The position numbers and the translations under genes were made by a program. Below the pieces are notes generated by a model that was not told where the DNA came from, did no database searches, and saw nothing but the letters and a program-made list of their open reading frames with translations. 64,000 nt of DNA from Arthrobacter sp. ISL-65 (GTDB lineage: Bacteria > Actinomycetota > Actinomycetes > Actinomycetales > Micrococcaceae): assembly GCF_018613795.1 (NCBI RefSeq), contig NZ_JAGGPN010000040.1:62001-126000 (forward strand), written 5' to 3'. Positions 1-7,554 of this stretch are shown piece by piece. Position 1 is the first letter of the stretch. Each line of letters opens with the position of its first letter.

Positions 1-930
1 GGTGGGCACAACGAGTCCAACGGTTTCCTTCTTCACGCCGGCGTGCTCCAGCTTGCGCATCAGGCCAGGGAGGGCCGGTTCCGCGGTGGAGGTGCCCAGG
101 ATGAGCATGTATTCCTCCTTGAGGTGCCGCATCATGGTGAAAATGTTCAGCTTCAGGAACGCCATGACGGAGCCGAGGACCACCACGATGAACAGGATGG
201 ACGTGATGTAGAACAGGGCGATCAGGCCGCCCATGCTGGTGAGCGAGGAGACGCCGTACTTGCCCACAGCGAACGCCATGGCACCGAACGCACCGAGCGG
301 GGCGGCTTTCATGATGAAGCCCAGGATCTTGAACATGACACCGGTGAGGCGCTGCACGCCGTCCAGGACGGGGGCGCCCACTTTGCCCATGGCATTAAGG
401 GCGATGCCGAAGACCACGGCGATGAAGATGATCTGCAGGATGTCGCCTTCAACGAAGGGGCCCACGATGCTGTTCGGAATGATGTGGGTGAGGAACTGCC
501 ACCATTCCTGGTGCTGCCCGGCGTCGATCAGTTTCGCTGCGGAGTCCGAAGTCTTGATGGTGCTGGCGTCGGCGTTGACCCCGTCACCGAGGCGGAAGAT
601 GTTGATGGCCACGAGGCCGAAGATCATGGCGAAGATGGTGCCGAGCTGGAAGTAGGTGAGGGCTTTCAGCCCGGTCATGCCCACCTTCTTCAGGTCCGCG
701 ACACTGGCGATGCCGCCAACGATCGTGAGGAACACGATGGGGCCAATGAGCATCTTCATCGAATTCACGAAGGTGGTGCCGATGGGTTCCATGGCGATGC
801 CCGCGGTGGGGGCGAGCCAGCCAACGAGGATGCCGATGAGAATGGCGGTCAGTACCCAGAAGTACAGCTGCTTGTACCAGCGGGTTTTGCGGGCCGGCGT
901 CGCACTGCCGGCTGTGGTGATGTGGTCCAT
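1..930 (-). CDS. dctA: C4-dicarboxylate:cation symporter DctA (C-terminus beyond window)
   Basis: Reading the reverse strand from the ATG at 930 gives 310 codons with no stop before the window edge. The protein has a hydrophobic first helix (about residues 20-45), a stretch reading MLIGPIVFLTIVGGIA, and the serine-rich signature LGTSTAEPALPGLM near the edge. These are typical of the dicarboxylate/amino acid:cation symporter (SLC1/DAACS) family, closest to DctA, which imports succinate, fumarate and malate. An AGGTAG ribosome site precedes the ATG. It lies downstream of the DmlA-like dehydrogenase on the same strand, so a malate or tartrate uptake role is likely. The last roughly 130 residues are missing only because the window ends. 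Confidence 0.9.
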   Translation of the reverse strand, partial: MDHITTAGSATPARKTRWYKQLYFWVLTAILIGILVGWLAPTAGIAMEPIGTTFVNSMKMLIGPIVFLTIVGGIASVADLKKVGMTGLKALTYFQLGTIFAMIFGLVAINIFRLGDGVNADASTIKTSDSAAKLIDAGQHQEWWQFLTHIIPNSIVGPFVEGDILQIIFIAVVFGIALNAMGKVGAPVLDGVQRLTGVMFKILGFIMKAAPLGAFGAMAFAVGKYGVSSLTSMGGLIALFYITSILFIVVVLGSVMAFLKLNIFTMMRHLKEEYMLILGTSTAEPALPGLMRKLEHAGVKKETVGLVVPT

Positions 931-991
931 GATTCCTACCTCATTGTGGAATGTCGCTGGAGTGGTGCTGAAAGATTTGGGGAAGTACTTC

Positions 992-1029
992 CGCTTACGA
1001 CGGCGGCTGGCGGGCCGCCGTCGTAAGCG
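992..1029. terminator. Strong intercistronic stem-loop
   Basis: A perfect 16-bp inverted repeat (992-1007 with 1014-1029) closes a 6-nt loop between the dehydrogenase stop and the dctA start on the reverse strand. There is no clear U-tract. It may be a terminator, attenuator or mRNA-stabilising hairpin separating the two cistrons. Confidence 0.6.
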
Positions 1030-1062
1030 TCTGCAGGCAGGCGTTACGTGTGCAGCGGCAGG

Positions 1063-2160
1063 TTAGACGGCCGCGAGGGTTTTGGTCAGTGCCTTGATGA
1101 TGGCCTCGGTGACGTCCTCGGTGTTGGCTTCGCCGCCAATGTCGCGGGTCAGGTAGCCTGCACCGGTGGTCTGCTCGATGGCGGCCTCGACCAGGCGGGC
1201 TTCCTCATGCAGGCCGAAGTGGTCCAGCATCAGGGCGGCGCTGGCGATGGCGCCGATCGGGTTGCTGATGCCCTTGCCGGCGATGTCCGGAGCGGAACCG
1301 TGCACCGGTTCGAACATGGACGGGAAGCGGCGCTCCGGGTTCAGGTTGGCGCTGGCGGCCAGGCCCAGGCTGCCGGCCAGTGCCGAGCCCAGGTCCGAGA
1401 GGATGTCCGCGTTTAGGTTGGAGGCGACAACCACGGAGAGGTCCTCCGGCTTGAGGATGAACTTGGCGCTCATCGCGTCCACCAGCACGCTTTCGGTCTG
1501 TACGTCCGGGTAGTCCAGGGCGACGCGGTTGAAGACTTCGTCCCAGAGGACCATGCCGTACTGCTGCGCGTTGGACTTGGTGACCGAGGAGACCTTCTTC
1601 ACGGTGCGGGTCCGGGCGAGGTCGAAGGCGAAGCGCATAATGCGCTCGCAGCCCTTCTCGGTGAACAGTGCGGTTTGCAGTGCCACCTCGTTGCCGGGTC
1701 CGCGGCCGCTCAAGTTGCGGCCGCCGAGGCCCGCGTACTCGCCTTCGCTGTTCTCGCGGACAACGATCCAGTCGAGTTCGGTGTCGTCGGCCTTGCGGAG
1801 CGGGGACTGGACGCCCGGCAGGAACTTCACGGGGCGGATGTTGGCCCACTGGTCGAAGTTCTGCGTGATGTTCAGGCGCAGGCCCCAGAGGCTGATGTGG
1901 TCCGGGACGTTTTCCCAGCCGACGGCGCCGAAGTAGATGGCGTCGAAGTCCTTGAGGGTCTCCAGGCCGTCATCAGCCATCATCTTGCCGGTCTCTGCGT
2001 AGTAGCCGCAGCCCCAGGGGAACTCGGTCCAGTCAAAGGCGAACTTGCCGGCGGAGTTCTCTGCCAGCGCGTCAAGGACCCGTTTGCCTGCAGAAACAAC
2101 TTCCTTGCCCACGCCGTCTGCGGGGATCGCTGCGATCTTGAAAGTCTGGTTGGCGCTCAT
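1063..2160 (-). CDS. dmlA: D-malate / tartrate dehydrogenase (decarboxylating)
   Basis: 365 residues of the isocitrate/isopropylmalate dehydrogenase superfamily. The segment YFGAVGWENVPDHISLWG near residue 76 and the motifs VTKSN, SDLGSAL and PVHGSAPDIAG follow E. coli DmlA and tartrate dehydrogenase rather than LeuB. DmlA-type enzymes oxidise and decarboxylate D-malate to pyruvate using NAD and a divalent metal; the conserved Lys of VTKSN and the Asp cluster are the expected catalytic and metal residues. A GAGGAG ribosome site precedes ATG 2160. Neighbours are a transporter (dctA) and a LysR regulator, so this is a small catabolic module. Whether the substrate is D-malate, tartrate or 3-isopropylmalate cannot be settled from sequence. 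Confidence 0.88.
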   Translation of the reverse strand: MSANQTFKIAAIPADGVGKEVVSAGKRVLDALAENSAGKFAFDWTEFPWGCGYYAETGKMMADDGLETLKDFDAIYFGAVGWENVPDHISLWGLRLNITQNFDQWANIRPVKFLPGVQSPLRKADDTELDWIVVRENSEGEYAGLGGRNLSGRGPGNEVALQTALFTEKGCERIMRFAFDLARTRTVKKVSSVTKSNAQQYGMVLWDEVFNRVALDYPDVQTESVLVDAMSAKFILKPEDLSVVVASNLNADILSDLGSALAGSLGLAASANLNPERRFPSMFEPVHGSAPDIAGKGISNPIGAIASAALMLDHFGLHEEARLVEAAIEQTTGAGYLTRDIGGEANTEDVTEAIIKALTKTLAAV

Positions 2161-2283
2161 GTGCCTGTCTCCTCGTTGAGTGTGTTGCAGTGTTTTCCTG
2201 TTAGCGGAGTCACACTGTTTTCTTCCTCTTCAAGTAGACGGCCCGGCGGCTTTGCGCGTCCAAGACTTAGTTTCGATACGGCA

Positions 2284-2300
2284 GATAGGTTCTGCCTATC
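2284..2300. promoter_or_regulatory. Candidate LysR operator, copy 1
   Basis: Palindrome GATAGG-N5-CCTATC containing ATAG-N7-CTAT, overlapping the lysR stop codon and about 125 bp upstream of dmlA. The same ATAG-N7-CTAT spacing recurs upstream of lysR. LysR proteins bind such interrupted dyads; binding is inferred. Confidence 0.5.
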
Positions 2301-3213
2301 GCTCCAGCGACTGGTCGGCGTCTGGCTCCTTCACCACGTGCAGCTCAGCAACCTTCAGGAACGCGCGGGCAGCGGGCGTCAGGCCGTCCTTCCGGCTCAG
2401 GATGGCCACGTCCAGGTGGGAAACGGGTTCGATCTGCAGGGTGCGCAGTCCGGCCTTGTGCGCCGTCGGCGCCCAGGACGATGGCATGACGGCGTGTCCG
2501 ACACCCGCCAGCACCAGGGGCAGGATGGAGGTCCGGTGCGCGACTTCGACGACGATTTCGGCTTTGACGCCATGGGCAAGGGCGTCGTCCACGAGCCAGC
2601 GCATCAGTGATCCGCGCTGGCTGGCGATCAGCCGGTGCCCGTCCAGGTCCTCCCGCTGGATGGTGGTCCCGGCGGAGAACGTGTCCGCGTGGGGGTTGAC
2701 GATGAGGATGAGCGGCTGGCGTTCCAGGTCCAGGACGTTGACTCCCGGGACTCGGATGGGACTGGAGGAGCCGGCCAAGCCGATTTCGGTGCTGCCGCTG
2801 CGGACAGACTCGACGACCTCCTCCGGAGTGAAGGCGGCGCTGACGTTGAGGCGGACCTCCGGGTGCAGCCTGGTGAACTCAGCGGTCATGGATGTCAGCG
2901 GCTCGATGCCGGGGGAGGGCATGGTGATGATGTCCAAACGGCCGCTCCGCAGGCCGCGGAGTGCCTGCACGGCGGACTGGGCTGCGTCCAGATCCCGCAT
3001 CACCAGCCGGGCGGGGCCCACTAGTTCCTTTCCGGCCTCGCTGAGGACGGCCCGGCGCCCGATGCGGTGGAACAGCGGCACGCCCAGGTCCTTCTCCAGG
3101 CTGGCGATGGTCTGGGACAGGGACGGCTGTGCGATGAGCAGGTGTTCTGCCGCGCGGTTGAATCCGTCATGGTCAACCACCGCCAGGAAATACTTCAGCT
3201 TCCGGGTGTCCAC
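2296..3213 (-). CDS. LysR-family regulator of the malate/tartrate module
   Basis: 305 residues from a GTG at 3213, chosen because AAAGGAG lies 4 nt upstream and the protein then begins directly with the LysR helix-turn-helix (VDTRKLKYFLAVVDHDGF, helix 2-3 around residues 16-37). A longer upstream frame exists but adds non-conserved sequence. The rest is a periplasmic-binding-protein-like effector domain. It lies upstream of dmlA on the same strand, and both its promoter region and the dmlA upstream region carry ATAG-N7-CTAT palindromes, suggesting control of itself and the dmlA-dctA genes. It plays the part of E. coli DmlR, but orthology is not established. Confidence 0.88.
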   Translation of the reverse strand: MDTRKLKYFLAVVDHDGFNRAAEHLLIAQPSLSQTIASLEKDLGVPLFHRIGRRAVLSEAGKELVGPARLVMRDLDAAQSAVQALRGLRSGRLDIITMPSPGIEPLTSMTAEFTRLHPEVRLNVSAAFTPEEVVESVRSGSTEIGLAGSSSPIRVPGVNVLDLERQPLILIVNPHADTFSAGTTIQREDLDGHRLIASQRGSLMRWLVDDALAHGVKAEIVVEVAHRTSILPLVLAGVGHAVMPSSWAPTAHKAGLRTLQIEPVSHLDVAILSRKDGLTPAARAFLKVAELHVVKEPDADQSLER

Positions 3214-3291
3214 GCCAGCTCCTTTCGCGGTCCGGTCTGCTGTTTGGCCCGGACCTGGCCCTGCCCCTTCGGGGTAAAGGCCGCCGAGGCT

Positions 3292-3312
3292 CTGATAGCT
3301 TACGCCTATCAG
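3292..3312. promoter_or_regulatory. Candidate LysR operator, copy 2
   Basis: Perfect 7-bp arms CTGATAG and CTATCAG separated by 7 nt, centred about 90 bp upstream of the lysR GTG. It shares ATAG-N7-CTAT with the copy at 2284-2300. Confidence 0.55.
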
Positions 3313-3434
3313 CGGCCGCGGGACGTGATCCGAACGCCCGCCGCAGTCGAAAGCAGTCTTCACGATCTCAGAGCCCGCCTGGTTCGCCTGGCTGACCTTT
3401 AGCTGCGCGTCCGGGGCGCCGGTGAAACTGCTGC

Positions 3435-3440
3435 CATACT
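3435..3440 (+). promoter_or_regulatory. Leaderless-type -10 (CATACT)
   Basis: CATACT ends 6 nt before ATG 3447, and no Shine-Dalgarno lies between them. Confidence 0.4.
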
Positions 3441-3446
3441 CTGAGC

Positions 3447-3902
3447 ATGGCCGTAACTTTCGAATGCACCTCACGGACAACCCTCGGGATGACCGAGCTG
3501 TTTGACCTCTCCCGGAGCATCGACGCCCACAAGGACTCGATGGCCCGTTCCCGGGAAGAAGCCGTTGGAGGCGTCACGTCGGGGCTTATCGCCTTGGGGC
3601 AGGAGGTGACCTGGCGCGCCTGGCACTTCGGGCTGCCGATACGGATGACTAGCCGGATTACCGAGATGCAGGCACCCCACTACTTCGTTGATGAACAGGT
3701 CCGGGGTCCATTTCTGCGCTTTCGCCACGTCCACGAATTCAGTGAAGTCCCGGCCGGCACCGTCATGGTGGACCGGATCGACTTCGCGGCGCCGTTCGGG
3801 CTCCTGGGCCGCCTGGCGGAGAAATTCCTCCTGGCGCGCTATCTCCGCAAGCTCATTGAGACGCGCAACCTGCACCTGACCGCCGGAGCACGGGCTGAGT
3901 GA
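3447..3902 (+). CDS. SRPBCC (START-like) family protein
   Basis: 151 residues. The N-terminus (AVTFECTSRTTLGMTELFDLSRSIDAH) and the middle FLRFRHVHEFSEVPAGTVMVDRIDF resemble the SRPBCC/polyketide-cyclase-like ligand-binding fold common in actinobacteria. It has no signal peptide or membrane segment. It faces away from the LysR gene and converges with the RND operon, so context gives no function. Ligand and role are unknown. Confidence 0.75.
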   Translation: MAVTFECTSRTTLGMTELFDLSRSIDAHKDSMARSREEAVGGVTSGLIALGQEVTWRAWHFGLPIRMTSRITEMQAPHYFVDEQVRGPFLRFRHVHEFSEVPAGTVMVDRIDFAAPFGLLGRLAEKFLLARYLRKLIETRNLHLTAGARAE

Positions 3903-3932
3903 TGCTCCGGCGGTCAAGGGCAAGCAGTCCGC

Positions 3933-6900
3933 CTACTGAACGGCAAGCTCCTGTCCTGCAAGCTCCTGTTCTGCCGCCTTCCGGGATTTCCTCGACTGAG
4001 CGAACCGCAGGTAGAGCGACGGCACAATAAACAGGTTGAGCAGCGTGGAGGTCAGGAGTCCGCCGAGGATGACCACGGCCATCGGGTATTCGATCTCATG
4101 GCCGGGCACATCCCCCATGATGACCAGTGGCACCAGGGCAAGTCCGGTGGCAAGGGTGGTCATGAGGATCGGGGAAAGCCGTTCACCGGCACCCCGCAGC
4201 ACGAGCGAGCCGCTGAACGGAACCCCCTCGGTCCTTTCCAGATGCTGGCAATGGCTGATGAGCAGGATGCCGTTCCGGGCCGCGATCCCCATGACCGTGA
4301 GGAACCCCACGAGCGAACCCAGCGACAGGACGCCGCCGGTGAAGTACGCGGCCAGGACCCCTCCCACGAGCGCGATGGGCAGCGTCAGGAGGGCCAGGAC
4401 GGCCAGCCGCCAGCTGCGGAAGGACGCCTGGAGGAGGACGAGGATCAAAATCAGCGCCGCAACAGCGAAAATCGTGAGTCGATCGGTGGCTGCCTGCCGC
4501 TCCGTGTATTCGCCCAATAGCTGGACGCTGTAGCCGGCGGGCAGGTTGAGGGACTCCAGGCGGTCCTGCAGCTGTGTGACAACGTGGCCGAGGTCCGCCC
4601 CGGGGTCGATAAAGGATCCCACTTCGACCCTGCGGGAACCGTTCGTGCGGTCGATGAGGTTCGGGGTGGCCTGCACGTTGACGGCGGCGACGTCGGCGAG
4701 GCGCACACGCTTCCCGCTTGGCGTATCGATGGGCAGGTCCTGGATGGTGGTGACGTTTGCCCGGGTTTCCGGTGTGCTCCAGACCTGGACGTCGTAGGCC
4801 CTGCCGTCCCGGAAGACGTCGCCCACCTCTTCCCCGGCCACGAGCGTCGCAGCGGCGCGCCGCACGTCCCCGGGCTTGAGGCCGTACTTCTCCGCCGCGG
4901 CCAGGTTCACCGTAACCGTGATCTGCGGGACGTCGACTTCCAGGGAAATGTGGGGATCGTCGGTCCCGTTTATCTCGCTGAGGATTTGCTTGACCCTCTG
5001 GGCCTGCTCGCGCAACACTTCAAGGTCGTCGCCGTAAACCCGGACGAGGATGGGTTCGCTGGCACCCGTCAGGACCTCTTCGATCCGTTCCTTCAGATAC
5101 GTCTGCACATCGCGATGAAGGCCCGGGTACCCGTCCACGACTTCCTGGACGGCTGCGACTGTCTCCTCATAGTTGGCGTGGCGGTCGATGCTGATCCAGT
5201 GTTCACCGGCATTGACGCCAACTATCTCGTCTGCCTGGAAGGCCTGGCCGATATGCGTTCCGCAGTTAAGGACGCCGGGCACCTTGAGGAACGCCGCGCA
5301 GCCCCGCTGGGCGATGCGGTATTCCTCCGCCGCCGATGTGCCGGGTTCCGACACCCAGTGCATCAGGAAGTCGCGTTCCTTGAACGTGGGAAACAAGGAC
5401 TGCCCAAGCAGCGGGGCGATCGCCAGACCAACCAGCGCGAGAGCCCCGAACCCGGCGTAGCCATATCGCGGCCGGTTCATGATGCGGGACAGCACCGCGT
5501 GGTACCCACGCTTGAGCACCCGGACCAGCGGCGGGTCGAGTTGCTCCAGCTTTGCCCTGGCCAACAGGATGAGGGCAAGTGCCGGCGTCACGGTCAGGGC
5601 CACGAGCATCGATGCCAGGACGGCCAGCGTGTAGGACACGGCGAGCGGCCTGAAGAACACTCCCGTCAGCCCGTCCAGGAAGAAAATGGGAAGGGCAGCC
5701 ACCACGATGATCAGGGTGGCGTAGACGATGGGGCTCCGCATTTCCAGGGAGGCCTTCAGCACCACAGAGGCCGTCGATTCGCCGCCGCCGCGGCTGCGGT
5801 GCTGCCGCAAGCGGCGCATGATGTTTTCGACGTCGATGATAGCGTCGTCGACGACGACCCCCACCGCAATGACCAGCCCGGCCAGGATCATCGTGTTGAC
5901 CGATCCACCGGTTAAGTACAGCACCATGATGGCGGTGAGGAGGGATAGCGGAATGGCGATCAGGCTGATGAGTGCTGTCCGCCACTGGAACAGGAACGCG
6001 CTGAGGATCATGACCACCAGCAGGCAGCCCAGGAGGAGGGCGAGGCTGAGGTTGGAGATGGCCTCCTCGATGAAGCTGGCCGGGCGGAAGATGGTGGTGT
6101 CGAAGGTGATGCCGCTCATGCCTGGCTGAAGTTGGTGAAGGGCTTCCTCAACGCCCTTGGTCACCTCGAGCGTGTTGCCCCAGGGAAGCTTCTCAACAAT
6201 AAGCATCAGTCCATGGCCGTTGTTGATGACTGCATCACCGATCAGCGGCTGATGGTCCTCGACCACCCGCGCCACGTCGCCCAGATGCAGTGCGGTGCCG
6301 TGGTCTTCGCGGATGGTCACACGGGCCAGGTCCGCAGGGCTGGTGATGGGCTGTACGTGGCGGATGCTCATCTGCTGGTTCGGGCTGCCGACGAACCCGC
6401 CGGTGCCGATGAATTTTCCGGGGGAGTACTGGAGCAGGCCTGCGTCCACAGCCCCGGCCGTTACTTCCATGACCTGGTTGAGCGAAACATTCTTGGCTTT
6501 GAGCTGCTCCGGCTGAACCTGGACCTGCAGCATCTGGAGCCTCTCGCCCCAGATGGCGACGTTGGCCACGCCGGGGACCCGCAAGAGTCGGGCCCGGATG
6601 GTCCAGTACGAAAGCATCGACATCTCGATCATGGACCGGTTGGACGACGTCATGCCGATTTTCATGACGCGGCTGGTCGAGGACAGCGGCTGCAGCATCA
6701 CCGGGGGAGCGGCCCACGTGGGCAGGGCCGCAGTCACGGCGGCCATCCGTTCGGATACCTGCTGCCGGGCATTGAGCAGGTCCGTGCCCTGCTTGAAGAT
6801 CAGGACGATCGAGGACAGCTGGGGCACTGATTTTGACCTCAGCTCATCCAGCCCCGGCATTCCGGAGAGGGACGCCTCGATCGGCACAGAGACGAGTTCC

Positions 6901-7082
6901 TCCACCTCCTGGGCCGTGAGCCCCAGGCACGCAGTCTGGACCTCGACCCGCGGGGGCGCGAACTCCGGGAAAACATCCAAAGATGCCCTACTGAGCTGGA
7001 CGGATCCCAGCAGCATCACCACGCAGGCGAGGGCAACAACGATCGTCCTGAACCTGAGGCTGATTCCTACTATCCACCGCAT
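3933..7082 (-). CDS. RND efflux permease, CzcA/CusA-like (proton-relay intact)
   Basis: 1049 residues with the RND layout: TM1, a large extracytoplasmic porter loop (about 35-335), TM2-6, a second loop (about 550-855) and TM7-12. HME-type marks include DVFPEFAPPRVEVQT near residue 40 and MGIAARNGILLISH late in the protein. TM4 reads VGVVVDDAIIDVEN with Asp412, Asp413 and Glu419, matching the acidic residues needed for proton coupling in CzcA. ATG 7082 is preferred over 7097 because it lies 1 nt past the stop of the upstream lipoprotein gene. Third gene of an operon with a second RND permease. Gram-positives have no outer membrane, so it probably exports across the cytoplasmic membrane; substrate (metal or organic) is unknown. 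Confidence 0.9.
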   Translation of the reverse strand: MRWIVGISLRFRTIVVALACVVMLLGSVQLSRASLDVFPEFAPPRVEVQTACLGLTAQEVEELVSVPIEASLSGMPGLDELRSKSVPQLSSIVLIFKQGTDLLNARQQVSERMAAVTAALPTWAAPPVMLQPLSSTSRVMKIGMTSSNRSMIEMSMLSYWTIRARLLRVPGVANVAIWGERLQMLQVQVQPEQLKAKNVSLNQVMEVTAGAVDAGLLQYSPGKFIGTGGFVGSPNQQMSIRHVQPITSPADLARVTIREDHGTALHLGDVARVVEDHQPLIGDAVINNGHGLMLIVEKLPWGNTLEVTKGVEEALHQLQPGMSGITFDTTIFRPASFIEEAISNLSLALLLGCLLVVMILSAFLFQWRTALISLIAIPLSLLTAIMVLYLTGGSVNTMILAGLVIAVGVVVDDAIIDVENIMRRLRQHRSRGGGESTASVVLKASLEMRSPIVYATLIIVVAALPIFFLDGLTGVFFRPLAVSYTLAVLASMLVALTVTPALALILLARAKLEQLDPPLVRVLKRGYHAVLSRIMNRPRYGYAGFGALALVGLAIAPLLGQSLFPTFKERDFLMHWVSEPGTSAAEEYRIAQRGCAAFLKVPGVLNCGTHIGQAFQADEIVGVNAGEHWISIDRHANYEETVAAVQEVVDGYPGLHRDVQTYLKERIEEVLTGASEPILVRVYGDDLEVLREQAQRVKQILSEINGTDDPHISLEVDVPQITVTVNLAAAEKYGLKPGDVRRAAATLVAGEEVGDVFRDGRAYDVQVWSTPETRANVTTIQDLPIDTPSGKRVRLADVAAVNVQATPNLIDRTNGSRRVEVGSFIDPGADLGHVVTQLQDRLESLNLPAGYSVQLLGEYTERQAATDRLTIFAVAALILILVLLQASFRSWRLAVLALLTLPIALVGGVLAAYFTGGVLSLGSLVGFLTVMGIAARNGILLISHCQHLERTEGVPFSGSLVLRGAGERLSPILMTTLATGLALVPLVIMGDVPGHEIEYPMAVVILGGLLTSTLLNLFIVPSLYLRFAQSRKSRKAAEQELAGQELAVQ

Positions 7083-7083
7083 G

Positions 7084-7539
7084 TCAGCTCGCCACATCCA
7101 GCTCAGCGCCGAACAGCTCTGCGGCCCCCACGGTCACCACAGTCGTGCCCGTGGCCGGTCCGTCGCTCAGCGTGGCCTGTTCGCCGTCGATCCGCACCAC
7201 CGTGATGGACTGGCGGACGAAGACCCGCGGGCCGGCAATCGTGTAGACCCAGGTTTTTCCTTCGCTGTCGTAGAGGACCGCCAGGTAGGGGACGGTGAGT
7301 TTCCCGCTCTTGGCATCCAGTTTCGTCGCCGACGTCTGGAGGCCGAGGTTCCCGACGGCGTGTTCGTTCAGTGTGATGCGCTTCAGGTCGGTCCCGGGTA
7401 CCTCTTCAAGGCTCGCGGCAGCGTCGCCGGCGGCCGGAGCCTCCGTCGCGTGCTGGCTGCAGGCCGGCAATGCCGGTGCGAGGAGACCCAGGACAATAAG
7501 AACCATCAGGCGGCGCATCCGCGGCGAGGTTGTTTTCAT
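7084..7539 (-). CDS. Minimal RND adaptor-like lipoprotein
   Basis: 151 residues. A signal peptide ends in a lipobox (LPAC, Cys27), predicting a lipid-anchored extracytoplasmic protein. The remainder (VPYLAVLYDSEGKTWVYTIAGP..VFVRQSITVVRIDGEQATLSDGPATGTTVVTVGAAELFGAEL) looks like the C-terminal membrane-proximal part of HlyD/CusB-type periplasmic adaptors; the lipoyl and coiled-coil hairpin regions of a normal 350-400 residue adaptor are absent. It sits between two RND permeases, 15 nt after one and 1 nt before the other, so it is almost certainly their partner. Possible role: holding or gating the porter domains without an outer-membrane channel. The homology is judged by eye. Confidence 0.75.
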   Translation of the reverse strand: MKTTSPRMRRLMVLIVLGLLAPALPACSQHATEAPAAGDAAASLEEVPGTDLKRITLNEHAVGNLGLQTSATKLDAKSGKLTVPYLAVLYDSEGKTWVYTIAGPRVFVRQSITVVRIDGEQATLSDGPATGTTVVTVGAAELFGAELDVAS

Positions 7540-7554
7540 GATGCATCCTGGCTT

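Noticed and set aside
43..1026. 327-codon frame on the plus strand opposite dctA
   Set aside because: His/Asp/Glu-rich shadow; the reverse strand clearly encodes a DctA transporter.
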